Positions 27,300 through 37,955 of a stretch of DNA of 64,000 nucleotides are shown here, piece after piece. The number at the start of each line of letters is the position of its first letter. Position 1 is the first letter of the stretch. The notes under the pieces are model-generated. The model saw nothing but the letters and a program-made list of their open reading frames with translations. It made no database searches and was not told the DNA's origin. Both the position numbers and the translations under genes were made by a program. The DNA is from an uncultured Pseudomonadota bacterium (GTDB lineage Bacteria > Pseudomonadota > Gammaproteobacteria > Steroidobacterales > Woeseiaceae), in NCBI GenBank assembly GCA_913055625.1, contig CAJXJW010000003.1:517621-581620 (forward strand). Direction: 5' to 3'.

Positions 27300-29369
27300 T
27301 TACCAGATCTTCACCCGCTCCTCCGGCGGCAGGTAAAGGTCGTCGTCCGGCGTCACGTTGAACGCCTCGTACCATTCCGGCACGTTGCGGACGGCGCCGT
27401 TCGCGCGGTACATCGACGGCGCGTGCGGGTTCGTCTGGATCAGGTTCCTGAGCGCCTCATCGCGGTACTTGTTGCGCCACACCTGCGCGTAGCCCAGGAA
27501 CACCCGCTGGATGCCGGTGAAGCCGTCGATGACCGGCGGTTCCTTGCCGTCGAGCGACATCTTGTAGGCCAGCAGGCCGATGCTGATGCCGCCCAGGTCG
27601 CCGATGTTCTCGCCGAGCGTGTACTCGCCGTTCACGTGCAGGTCGTCGAACGGCTGGAACGCGTCGTACTGTTCCACGAGTTTTTTCGTGCGGCGCTCGA
27701 ACTCCTCCCTGTCTTCGTCCGTCCACCAGTTGCGCAACACGCCGTCGCCGTCGAAGCGGCTGCCGGAGTCGTCGAAGCCGTGGCCGATCTCGTGGCCGAT
27801 GACCGCCCCGATCGCACCGTAGTTCACGGCATCGTCCGCCTCCAGGTTGAAGAACGGCGGCTGCAGGATGGCGGCCGGGAACACGATCTCGTTCATCGGC
27901 GGGCTGTAGTAGGCGTTCACCGTCTGCGGTGTCATACCCCATTCGCTGCGGTCGACCTCGCCGCCCTGGCGCTGCGCCTCGCGCTCGTACTCAGCGAGGA
28001 TGGCACGTTCCAGGTTGCCGTAGAGGTCTTCCGGGGTGATCTCGAAGTCGTACTCACGCCAGACGTCGGGGTAGCCGATCTTCGGCTTGAACTTGGACAG
28101 CTTGTCGAGCGCCTGCGCCTTCGTCTCGTCCGTCATCCAGTCGAGTTCCTTGATGCTCTTCTCGTAGGCGCGAATCAGGTTGCCGACGAGTTCGAGCATG
28201 CGCTCCTTCGCCTCCGGCGGGAAATGCCGTTCGACGTACACTTCGCCGACGACCTCCCCGAGTGTACCGTTCACGGTGCTCACGGCACGGCGCCACATCG
28301 GCAGCTGCTCCTCGGTGCCCGACAGCACGGTGCCGTAGAACGCGAAGTTCTGCTTGTCGAGGTCCTCGGTAAGCATCGACGCACGCTGGTTCAGCGCCAC
28401 CCAGGTCAGGTAGGTCTTCCACGTGTCGAGCCCGGTGTCGCGAATGATGCCGTCGAGCGCCTTCACGTAGTCCGTGGTAACGACGATCAGTCCCTGGTTG
28501 ATGTCGGTGTCGATCTCCGCGGCCTCGATCCAGCCGGCCCAGTTGAAGTTCGGCATCAGCTCGGTGAGCTTGTCGAACGGCACCTTGTTGTAGTTCTTGT
28601 CCCAGTTCCGCGTGTCTTCCTTCTTCATGTTCTCGTCCGCGAGGCGCGTCTCGAGGGCCATGATCGTCTGTGCCGCGGCTTCGCCGTCCGGCAGGCCGGC
28701 GAGGTCGAACATCGTGGCGATGTGCTCGACGTACTTTTCACGAATCTCCACGGACTTGTCGTCAGTGTTGAAGTAGAACTCCCGGTCCGGGAGGCCGAGG
28801 CCGCTCTGGAACGCGTAGATGCCGTAGTGTGTCGGGCGCTTCAGGTCCGCGAATTGCGTGAGCCCGAGCGGGGCGTCCATGCCGCGCTTGACCGCCTCGG
28901 CGAAGTACACGGCGAGGTCGTCGTAGTCGGCGATCGCGGCGATGCGCTCGAGCTCCGGGTCCAGCGGCTCCAGGCCGCGGGCGTTGCGCGTGTCCCAGTC
29001 CATGTAGGACTGGTACAGGTCGCCGACCATCTGTTCCGGGCTGCCCTTCGGGAAGTCGCCGGTGGCCGAGTCTTCGATGATGGCTTTGACCCGCTCCTGC
29101 GACTCGTCGTTCAGGATGCCGAAGCCGCCGTAGCTGGCCTTGTCGGCCGGGATCTCGGTCTGGTCGATCCACGCGCCGTTCATGTACATGAAGAAGTCGT
29201 CGCCCGGGTCGACGCTCTTGTCCATGTTCTCGAGGGCGAGGCCCGAGACGAGTGACTCGCCGGCCCCGGACGCGTCGGCGGCCGGGTCTTCGGCCTTCTC
29301 GCCGCACGCCGCCAGGGCAAAGAGTGCCGCGGCACCCAACAGGTATTTCTTCACGGTATTCCCCTTCAT
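27300..29369 (-). CDS. M13 family metallopeptidase (neprilysin-like), lipoprotein
   Basis: 689 residues. The signal peptide ends in a lipobox (ALAACGEK). The zinc site is in AVIGHEIGHGFDDSGS (HEIGH) with the third Glu in GENIGDLGG; NAYYSPPMNEIVFPAAI and the C-terminal RVNGAVRN-like strand (YRANGAVRNVPEWYEAFNV) are M13 family marks. These enzymes cut peptides and small proteins outside the cytoplasm. The ATG at 29369 is preceded by GGAGG; a GTG 15 bases further in, preceded by AAGGGG, is an alternative. A strong terminator follows. Confidence 0.93.
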   Translation of the reverse strand: MKGNTVKKYLLGAAALFALAACGEKAEDPAADASGAGESLVSGLALENMDKSVDPGDDFFMYMNGAWIDQTEIPADKASYGGFGILNDESQERVKAIIEDSATGDFPKGSPEQMVGDLYQSYMDWDTRNARGLEPLDPELERIAAIADYDDLAVYFAEAVKRGMDAPLGLTQFADLKRPTHYGIYAFQSGLGLPDREFYFNTDDKSVEIREKYVEHIATMFDLAGLPDGEAAAQTIMALETRLADENMKKEDTRNWDKNYNKVPFDKLTELMPNFNWAGWIEAAEIDTDINQGLIVVTTDYVKALDGIIRDTGLDTWKTYLTWVALNQRASMLTEDLDKQNFAFYGTVLSGTEEQLPMWRRAVSTVNGTLGEVVGEVYVERHFPPEAKERMLELVGNLIRAYEKSIKELDWMTDETKAQALDKLSKFKPKIGYPDVWREYDFEITPEDLYGNLERAILAEYEREAQRQGGEVDRSEWGMTPQTVNAYYSPPMNEIVFPAAILQPPFFNLEADDAVNYGAIGAVIGHEIGHGFDDSGSRFDGDGVLRNWWTDEDREEFERRTKKLVEQYDAFQPFDDLHVNGEYTLGENIGDLGGISIGLLAYKMSLDGKEPPVIDGFTGIQRVFLGYAQVWRNKYRDEALRNLIQTNPHAPSMYRANGAVRNVPEWYEAFNVTPDDDLYLPPEERVKIW

Positions 29370-29440
29370 CGCGGCCCTCCGGGCCGCCGGTAGTTTGTGC
29401 ATTGACCACGCGGTGGCCGTGCAGTTCCTTCGTGACCTGC

Positions 29441-29899
29441 TCAGTTGTCGTCGTCCTCCGGCAGGTAGATTTCATCGCCCGGCGCGTCGCCGATCTCCTC
29501 GATCTCCTCGCGCTGGGCCTCCGTGATCGCGTAGATCTTCTCGATGCGGCAGCCGCGAATCGTGTCGAAGCGCGCCCGGATTCTTCGGGTATCGTCGCGG
29601 TAATCGACCATGTCCGGGCGGAACTTCATTTCGCGCAGCTCCCGGCAGAGCCGGGCGAACTCGACGAGGTAGTCGCCTGTGCGGGTCGGTACCGTGACGA
29701 ACTGGTCGTTGATCACGCGATAGCTCAGCTGCTGGAAATAACGGATCGACTCCACCTCCTCCAGCTGGGCGGCGACGATGTAGTCCCTGACGGCCTCGAT
29801 CTCGCGGTCATCGTACGGCGTCACGCACGCGCCGAGCAGCAGCGCGACCCCGACGAGCGCGAGTGCGTAGCCGGCGCTCAGGCGTCTTCCGTCGTGCAT
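29441..29899 (-). CDS. Putative lipoprotein, possibly DUF6491-like
   Basis: 152 residues. Lipobox LLLGAC near residue 26, then an alpha/beta protein ending in an acidic tail (DEIYLPEDDDN). A recurring feature is the C-terminal stretch FDTIRGCRIEKIYAIT, which I associate with small periplasmic proteins of the DUF6491 type, but I am not certain. The ATG follows GGAGGAACGAAC. It overlaps the GST-like gene by 22 bases, so both are probably on one transcript. No function known. Confidence 0.7.
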   Translation of the reverse strand: MHDGRRLSAGYALALVGVALLLGACVTPYDDREIEAVRDYIVAAQLEEVESIRYFQQLSYRVINDQFVTVPTRTGDYLVEFARLCRELREMKFRPDMVDYRDDTRRIRARFDTIRGCRIEKIYAITEAQREEIEEIGDAPGDEIYLPEDDDN

Positions 29900-30837
29900 G
29901 TTCGTTCCTCCGCGTACAGATGCTGTACCCAGGACACTACAGTCGGGTAGTCCGCGATCCAGCGCTCGATGTCGGCACGCATCGGGTTGGTGGCCTGGCT
30001 TCGCTCGATGCGGACGTGGTCCGCTTTGCCGCCGCCGTAGCCTCGTGGCTGCAGCCACAGGCCGGTCATGGCCGCGAACTGGTAGTCCGTGTAATTGCGC
30101 CGGTCACCACGGAGTATAGATGCGCGGCCGTCGGATAGGGTTGCGTCGATCTCGGCGAGCAGGGCCTCGATGTGCCCGCAGGCCTTGTCGTAGCCGGCCG
30201 GGGTGATCCGGAACGACCGGCGGATGAGCATTGAGAGCACCGGGAACAGCGCGTGCAGCAGCCAGCGTTGCCAGACCGGGGTGCGCGGGTCATCCGCACC
30301 CCAGGCGTGCACAGTGAGGTTCCGGTCTTCGAGAATATGATGATAGACCCACACCTGGAGGTTGCGCCCGTGGCGATCGAGCTTCTCCTCGAGCGCGAGG
30401 CGCTCGGCGGTGGGTTCGAGGTGTTGGACCGCGTCGCCGAGCGGCACCCGGTACGCGCCCCAGAGGTAACGGAGAATCTCGGCGGAGTTGCCGACCTGGG
30501 AGCGCACGGCGCCGGTCGTGAATCGCAGGCGCGGCACGGTGCGGCCGAGGAAGTAAGCGCCGAGCGTCCCGGCCGCGGCCTTTTCGACGTAGTCGATGCC
30601 GGCGACGTCCATGTTCCAACGCACTTTCTCGACGAAGTGACTCGCCGAGATGCTGTCGAGGACGACCGGCGGGTGCTTCTCCGGCAGGACGAAGCCCGAG
30701 ATGGAGATGAGCCAGCGCCAGGCGAGCATCAGCAGCACCGCGAGCAGCGCGCCCCAGAGCGACCAGCCGTAGGCCGCCACCGCGAGCGGCAGCAGGTACA
30801 GGGCGATCGCGTGGATCAGCCGGCGGCGATCGGTCAT
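29878..30837 (-). CDS. Membrane-associated glutathione S-transferase-like protein
   Basis: 319 residues. N-terminal two-helix membrane segment (about residues 8-48), then a thioredoxin-fold GST N-terminal domain starting at SISASHFVEKVRWNMDVAG, where Ser/His take the place of the Ser-Pro-Phe motif, and an all-alpha C-terminal domain (about residues 140-300) with YTDYQFAAMTGLW. Such proteins appear in many marine gammaproteobacteria as 'glutathione S-transferase family'. Enzyme activity is not shown by the sequence. It lies 15 bases after gyrB on the same strand. Confidence 0.75.
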   Translation of the reverse strand: MTDRRRLIHAIALYLLPLAVAAYGWSLWGALLAVLLMLAWRWLISISGFVLPEKHPPVVLDSISASHFVEKVRWNMDVAGIDYVEKAAAGTLGAYFLGRTVPRLRFTTGAVRSQVGNSAEILRYLWGAYRVPLGDAVQHLEPTAERLALEEKLDRHGRNLQVWVYHHILEDRNLTVHAWGADDPRTPVWQRWLLHALFPVLSMLIRRSFRITPAGYDKACGHIEALLAEIDATLSDGRASILRGDRRNYTDYQFAAMTGLWLQPRGYGGGKADHVRIERSQATNPMRADIERWIADYPTVVSWVQHLYAEERTCTTEDA

Positions 30838-30852
30838 GGTCGTCGCTTGCCG

Positions 30853-33429
<2,577 letters not shown>

Positions 33430-33452
33430 CTACCGGGCGCCGGCGGCAGCGC

Positions 33453-34514
33453 TCAGCCGTCTACCCGGGAAAGCCGGCCGTGTTCCACGTGAAACACCGC
33501 TGGCGGCGACGGGAACGCGAGCAATCCCGGTTCCAGCGCCGTCGCCACGACCTGGCAATCCAGCCCGAAAACCGCGTCCATCAGTCGGCCGAGCGATGCC
33601 CGGTCCAGTTCCGCCGCCGGATCGTCAAGCAGCAGCAGCAAGCGCTTGCCGAGCGCACCCTGCACGATGTCGACGGAACCCAGCACCATCGCACAGGCCA
33701 GCAGTTTCTGCTGGCCCCGGGACACCAGCCGGCGCGCCTGTCGCTCATCGAACTCGATCCCGAGGTCGGCACGGTGGGGCCCCACCTGCGTCGACCCCTG
33801 CTGCCGGTCCCGCTCCAGCGAGCCCTCCACCGCCGCCTCCAGCGACTTGTCCGCGGACCAGCCCTGCCGGTAGGCGAATCGCACGTCCGCACCGACCATG
33901 CCCGACGCGAAGCGCTCCAGCACCGCGCCGCTACGTTCCGCCACGGCCCGCCGCGCGGCATCCAGCCGCAACCCGGCCTGGACCAGCTCGTGCGTCCACG
34001 CGTCCAGGCCCGCGCCCTGCTTGAGCGCCGCATTCCGTTGCTTTAGCGCCCGGCGATATCGCCGCCACGCCGCCAGAAAGCCATGTTCCACGTGGAACGC
34101 GGCCCAATCCAGGAAGCGCCGACGGCCGTCCGGCCCGCCGCTCACGAGCTCGTGAACCTCCGGATCGATGACCTGCAGCGGCAGCGCCTCCGCGAGCTCC
34201 GCCACCCCTACCTGCGGATCCCCGTCGATCCGGACCTCGAGGCCCTCCCGGCCGTTCCGAACCCCGACCGTCGCTTCCCGCTCGCCCACCAGCACCTTGC
34301 CCAGCAACAGGAAGCCGGCTTGACCGTGGCGCACGAGGCTCGCCGTCGGCGCCCCGCGGAACGACTTTCCCCGCCCCAGATACGACAACGCCTCCAGCAA
34401 GCTTGTCTTGCCGGAGGCGTTCGCCCCGTATACCAGGTTGTAGTGCGCGTCCGCCTCGAACTCCGCCTCCTGCAGGCACCGAAAGTCCTGCGCCCGGAAC
34501 GACCGTATCGGCAC
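33453..34514 (-). CDS. recF: DNA replication and repair protein RecF
   Basis: 353 residues. SMC-like ATPase: Walker A GANASGKTSLLEALSYL at about residues 30-46, signature region LVSRGQQKLLACAMVL and Walker B LLLLDDPAAELD. RecF loads RecA on gapped DNA with RecO and RecR. The gene holds two parS-like sequences which both code for FHVEHG (see separate entries). Confidence 0.96.
   Translation of the reverse strand: MPIRSFRAQDFRCLQEAEFEADAHYNLVYGANASGKTSLLEALSYLGRGKSFRGAPTASLVRHGQAGFLLLGKVLVGEREATVGVRNGREGLEVRIDGDPQVGVAELAEALPLQVIDPEVHELVSGGPDGRRRFLDWAAFHVEHGFLAAWRRYRRALKQRNAALKQGAGLDAWTHELVQAGLRLDAARRAVAERSGAVLERFASGMVGADVRFAYRQGWSADKSLEAAVEGSLERDRQQGSTQVGPHRADLGIEFDERQARRLVSRGQQKLLACAMVLGSVDIVQGALGKRLLLLLDDPAAELDRASLGRLMDAVFGLDCQVVATALEPGLLAFPSPPAVFHVEHGRLSRVDG
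33481..33496. promoter_or_regulatory. parS-like centromere site 1 (inside recF)
   Basis: TGTTCCACGTGAAACA, one base from the perfect bacterial parS palindrome TGTTTCACGTGAAACA. It lies about 2.2 kb from the probable oriC, where chromosomal parS sites cluster. On the minus strand it codes for Phe-His-Val-Glu-His near the RecF C-terminus. Confidence 0.8.
34084..34099. promoter_or_regulatory. parS-like centromere site 2 (inside recF)
   Basis: TGTTCCACGTGGAACG, whose central 14 bases are a perfect palindrome and match the parS variant known from Pseudomonas. It lies 603 bases from site 1 and also codes for Phe-His-Val-Glu-His-Gly in RecF, in the opposite part of the protein. Confidence 0.8.
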
Positions 34515-34535
34515 GGAGAATCGGGCTTGTCGGCC

Positions 34536-35633
34536 TTACAGCCGCATCGGCATCACGACGTACTTCCGGTCGTCGTTGCCCGGCTCCCGGATCAGGCAGC
34601 TCGAATTCGCGTCCACCACCGACAACGTCACCTCGTCGGTGTCCACCGCCCCGATCGCGTCCAGCAGGTAATTGACGTTGAAGCCGATCTCGATATCGTC
34701 GCCGCTGTACGCCACCTCGACTTCTTCCTCCGCCTCTTCCTGCTCCGGGTTGTGTGCCTGAAGAACCACCCCGCTGTCCCGGATGATCAGCCGGATACCC
34801 CGGTATTTCTCATTCGACAGGATCGCCGTCCGCTGCAAGGCGCTACGCAGCACTTCCTTGTCCGCCGTCAACTCGTTGTCCGATTCCTTCGGAATCACCC
34901 GACTGTACTCCGGGAAACGACCATCGATCAGCTTCGAAGTGAACCGAATTCCGCCGATCTGTACGCGAACGTGATTCTCGCCCAGCTGCAGGTCAACGTC
35001 GCCGTCACCGCCGAGAAGGCGCTGCAGCTCCAACACGCCCTTCCGCGGGATGATGACCTGCTGCTCCTTCACCTTGCCGCCGTTCACCGCGACCTGGCAC
35101 AGCGCCAGCCGGTGCCCGTCCGTCGCCACCGCCCGGAGATGCGCCCCGCCGGTCTCCAGCAACATCCCGTTCAGGTAGTACCGCACATCCTGCTGCGCCA
35201 TCGAAAAATGCGTCTTCTCGATCAGCCGTCCCAGCGACGCCTTGTCCACGGAAATCGTCTGCCCCGCCTTGATGTCCTCCACGGTCGGGAACTCGGCTGC
35301 CGGCAGCGTCGTCAGGGAGAACTTGCTCCGCCCGGAGCGCACGCTCATCTTTTCCCCGCTGACCGCAATCTGGATCACCGCGTCGTCCGGCAGCGCCTTG
35401 CAGATGTCCAGGAGCTTACGCCCCGACACCGTGATCTCCCCGCCGGACGCCACGTCGACGTCCGCGCGGGCGACCAGCTCCACCTCCAGGTCCGTCGCCG
35501 TTACCGACAGCTCCCCGTCCCGCGCAACCAGCAGGATGTTCGACAGGATCGGCATCGTCTGCCGGCGCTCGACCACCCCGATGACGGCCTGCAGGGGTTT
35601 CAGGAGCACGTCCCGCGAAGCGCTCAATTTCAT
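34536..35633 (-). CDS. dnaN: DNA polymerase III beta sliding clamp
   Basis: 365 residues. Starts MKLSASRDVLLKPLQAVIG as in other DnaN proteins and ends in the conserved VVMPMRL. Three clamp domains are visible (boundaries near residues 125 and 245). The ATG at 35633 is preceded by AGGTGG with a short spacer; a GTG three codons earlier is in frame but has no ribosome site. The clamp tethers polymerase to DNA. recF follows after 21 bases. Confidence 0.97.
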   Translation of the reverse strand: MKLSASRDVLLKPLQAVIGVVERRQTMPILSNILLVARDGELSVTATDLEVELVARADVDVASGGEITVSGRKLLDICKALPDDAVIQIAVSGEKMSVRSGRSKFSLTTLPAAEFPTVEDIKAGQTISVDKASLGRLIEKTHFSMAQQDVRYYLNGMLLETGGAHLRAVATDGHRLALCQVAVNGGKVKEQQVIIPRKGVLELQRLLGGDGDVDLQLGENHVRVQIGGIRFTSKLIDGRFPEYSRVIPKESDNELTADKEVLRSALQRTAILSNEKYRGIRLIIRDSGVVLQAHNPEQEEAEEEVEVAYSGDDIEIGFNVNYLLDAIGAVDTDEVTLSVVDANSSCLIREPGNDDRKYVVMPMRL

Positions 35634-35698
35634 ACGTTCCACCTGTTAGTAAAAATTGGAAATATCTATTTATAGTGATTATTAAGGCGACGCACCGC

Positions 35699-35707
35699 TG
35701 TGGATAA
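35699..35707 (-). promoter_or_regulatory. DnaA box (perfect)
   Basis: TGTGGATAA, complement of the consensus TTATCCACA, next to the AT-rich segment. Confidence 0.8.
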
Positions 35708-35796
35708 AACGAAACACCCTAATAAAAACAACAACCTATAACAAAAACTCCGGCCGCTGACCGGGTGGACCGCACACGGGCTCCCTGTGTACAGCC

Positions 35797-35805
35797 TGTG
35801 GATGA
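35797..35805 (-). promoter_or_regulatory. DnaA box (one mismatch)
   Basis: TGTGGATGA, one change from consensus, 16 bases before the next box. Confidence 0.6.
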
Positions 35806-35820
35806 AAACCGGACGCCAAC

Positions 35821-35829
35821 TTATCCACA
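35821..35829 (+). promoter_or_regulatory. DnaA box (perfect)
   Basis: TTATCCACA, in opposite orientation to the other two and 12 bases from the dnaA stop codon region. Confidence 0.8.
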
Positions 35830-35840
35830 GCTTGCCCACC

Positions 35841-37190
35841 TCATCCTGTCAGGGTTCTCAACAAGTTTAAATAGTCGTCGTCGACCCGCTTCTCCGTCTC
35901 GCGCAGCGACTCGATGCGCCGGCAGCCGTGCAGCACGGTCGTGTGATCCCGGCCACCGAAGGCATCGCCGATCTCCGGGAGGCTGTGATTCGTGAGTTCC
36001 TTCGCCAGGGCCATCGCGATCTGCCGCGGGCGCGCAACCGACCGGCTGCGCTTCTTCGACAGCAGGTCTGCCACGCGGATTTTGAAATAGTCGGCTACCG
36101 TCTTCTGGATGTTCTCGATCGACACCAGCCGTTCCTGCAGGGCCAGCAGGTCGCGCAGCGCTTCCTTTGCAAAATCCAGGTTGATCGGCCGCCCCGTGAA
36201 TCGCGCATTCGCCATGACTCGCCGGAGCGCGCCTTCCAGCTCCCGAACGTTCGACCGGATCCGTTTCGCGATGAAAAACGCGACTTCCTCCGGCAACTCG
36301 ACGTTCTCCGCCGCGGCTTTGCTCATGAGAATCGCCACCGACGTTTCCAGCTCCGGCGGCTCGATCGCCACCGTGAGCCCCCAGCCGAAGCGCGATTTGA
36401 GCCGCTCCTCGAGGCCGCTCACCTCCTTCGGGTAACGATCACAGGTCAGCACAATCTGCCGCTGGCCCTCCAGCAAGGCATTGAACGTGTGAAAGAACTC
36501 CTCCTGCGACCGCTCTTTCCCGGCAAAAAACTGGATATCGTCGATCAGCAGCGCATCCAGCGACCGGTACGAGCGCTTGAACTCCGAAATCTTATTGTGC
36601 TGCAGGCCCTTGACCATGTCGCCGACGAAGCGCTCCGAGTGCACGTACACCACCCGCGCCGCCGGGTTCGACGCGAGGATCGCATTGCCCACCGCGTGCA
36701 TCAGGTGCGTCTTCCCGAGGCCGACCCCGCCGTAGATGAACAGCGGGTTGTAGGACTTCCCGGGATTTTCGCCGACCTGGCTCGCGGCCGCCCGGGCCAG
36801 CTGGTTGCTCTTGCCCTCGACGAAACTCGAAAACGTGAAAGACGGGCTCAGGCGGGACGCGACCGGCGGCGGTGCGGGCTCGCTGCTACCGAGCGGCGTC
36901 ACCGGCGCACGCCGGGGTGCCGGCGCGGGCTTGTCCCGCGACCCGACCTCCAGCACGAGCTCGCGGCCCGGCGCGGACCCGTCGATGATCTCCAGGATGC
37001 GCTCGACGTAGTGATCCTGCAGCCAGTCGATGACGAAGCGGTTCGGCGCCAGCAGTTTCAGATTCCGTCCGTCTTCAATCGCCTGCAACGGCCGGATCCA
37101 CGTGTTGAACTGTTGTTCCGGCAGCTCCGCCTGCAACAGCCGGAGGCAACGGTCCCAGAGCGCAGTTTCTGCCGGCAACGAGTTCCCCAT
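35841..37190 (-). CDS. dnaA: Chromosomal replication initiator protein DnaA
   Basis: 449 residues. Domain I (about 1-85, [25 protein letters not shown]), a Pro-rich linker, AAA+ domain with Walker [17 protein letters not shown] and Walker [15 protein letters not shown], and domain IV with the DnaA-box signature [20 protein letters not shown]. It starts replication at oriC, here probably the gap on its 3' side. It is divergent from rpmH. Confidence 0.98.
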   Translation of the reverse strand: MGNSLPAETALWDRCLRLLQAELPEQQFNTWIRPLQAIEDGRNLKLLAPNRFVIDWLQDHYVERILEIIDGSAPGRELVLEVGSRDKPAPAPRRAPVTPLGSSEPAPPPVASRLSPSFTFSSFVEGKSNQLARAAASQVGENPGKSYNPLFIYGGVGLGKTHLMHAVGNAILASNPAARVVYVHSERFVGDMVKGLQHNKISEFKRSYRSLDALLIDDIQFFAGKERSQEEFFHTFNALLEGQRQIVLTCDRYPKEVSGLEERLKSRFGWGLTVAIEPPELETSVAILMSKAAAENVELPEEVAFFIAKRIRSNVRELEGALRRVMANARFTGRPINLDFAKEALRDLLALQERLVSIENIQKTVADYFKIRVADLLSKKRSRSVARPRQIAMALAKELTNHSLPEIGDAFGGRDHTTVLHGCRRIESLRETEKRVDDDYLNLLRTLTG

Positions 37191-37319
37191 CTTGCGTTAT
37201 GCTTCTTGTGAGCCAGGCGCGTCGAAAGACCGGGCAGTCTAACGCCGATTAACACGCGCTGCCACACGCCGCCCGCGAAGCCCGATCAGCGCGAAAAACC
37301 CCATGATTCCCGGCGTCTA

Positions 37320-37348
37320 TTGACACCCAACGGCCCCGCACGTACCCT
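37320..37348 (+). promoter_or_regulatory. Probable sigma-70 promoter of rpmH
   Basis: A perfect -35 box TTGACA (37320-37325), a 17-base spacer and a weak -10 box TACCCT (37343-37348), about 60 bases before the rpmH ATG. The remainder of the 217-base dnaA-rpmH gap holds nothing else I can assign. Confidence 0.5.
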
Positions 37349-37407
37349 TGCCGCCCTTTTGTTCGGCCGGGTCCGTGAGCCCGCCCTGAAACCCAGGTAA
37401 CAGGCAG

Positions 37408-37542
37408 ATGAAACGTACGTACCAGCCCAGCACCCTGAAGCGCGCCCGCACGCACGGCTTCCGTGCCCGTATGGCCACCAAGGCCGGCCGACTGGTGCTG
37501 AAGCGCCGTCGCGCCAAGGGCCGCGCAAAGCTCACGCCATAG
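37408..37542 (+). CDS. rpmH: 50S ribosomal protein L34
   Basis: 44 residues, too short for automatic long-ORF lists. The sequence begins [20 protein letters not shown] and contains RMATKAGR and KRRRAKGR, the invariant L34 pattern. A ribosome site lies in CAGGTAACAGGCAG. It opens the conserved rpmH-rnpA-yidC group. Confidence 0.98.
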   Translation: MKRTYQPSTLKRARTHGFRARMATKAGRLVLKRRRAKGRAKLTP

Positions 37543-37577
37543 GCTCCCGGTCGAGCCCTTCAGACCGCCACCCCCGT

Positions 37578-37952
37578 TTGGAACGATCGCGCCCGAACCG
37601 GTTCAGGAAGACTCACCGGCTCCTGGACGCGGCGGCGTTTGCGCGCGTGTTCGACCAGGCGGAGCGCAGCCGGGACCGCTTGTTCACCGTGCTGTGCCGC
37701 AACAACGATAGCGAGACGGCGCGACTGGGGCTCGCCATCTCGAAGAAACATTGCCGCAAGGCGACGGACCGCAATCGCATCAAGCGGGTGATCCGCGAGT
37801 CCTTTCGGCACAATACGGACAACCTTGCGGGACTCGACGTCGTCGTCCTCAACAAGGTGGAAACCGCGGCCGCCGGCAACCCGGAGTTGTTCGCGAGCCT
37901 CGAGAAGCACTGGCGCCGATGCGCCCGCAACGCGGCGACTGGAAATCGATAG
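37578..37952 (+). CDS. rnpA: Ribonuclease P protein component
   Basis: 124 residues from a TTG start 35 bases after rpmH. The RNA-binding signature AISKKHCRKATDRNRIKRVI followed by RESFRHN is intact. RnpA binds the RNA subunit and processes tRNA 5' ends. The small gene yidD, which often lies between rnpA and yidC, is absent: yidC starts three bases after the rnpA stop. Confidence 0.95.
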   Translation: MERSRPNRFRKTHRLLDAAAFARVFDQAERSRDRLFTVLCRNNDSETARLGLAISKKHCRKATDRNRIKRVIRESFRHNTDNLAGLDVVVLNKVETAAAGNPELFASLEKHWRRCARNAATGNR

Positions 37953-37955
37953 GGA

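Larger units (their letters stand above)
35643..35840. other. oriC: Probable replication origin (oriC) between dnaN and dnaA
   Basis: The 198-base gap has an AT-rich stretch at about 35645-35690 in an otherwise GC-rich region, a good candidate for the unwinding element. Next come perfect DnaA boxes at 35699-35707 (TGTGGATAA, reverse) and 35821-35829 (TTATCCACA), and a one-mismatch box at 35797-35805 (TGTGGATGA). The other flank of dnaA (37191-37407) shows no DnaA box, so this side is preferred. Confidence 0.75.

Noticed and set aside
34083..35675. 530-codon plus-strand frame opposite recF/dnaN
   Set aside because: Shadow of dnaN and recF; no known motif and composition typical of antisense frames.
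37085..37115. CACGTG-containing stretch in dnaA as a parS site
   Set aside because: Flanks do not match the parS arms (GATCCACGTGTTGAAC).
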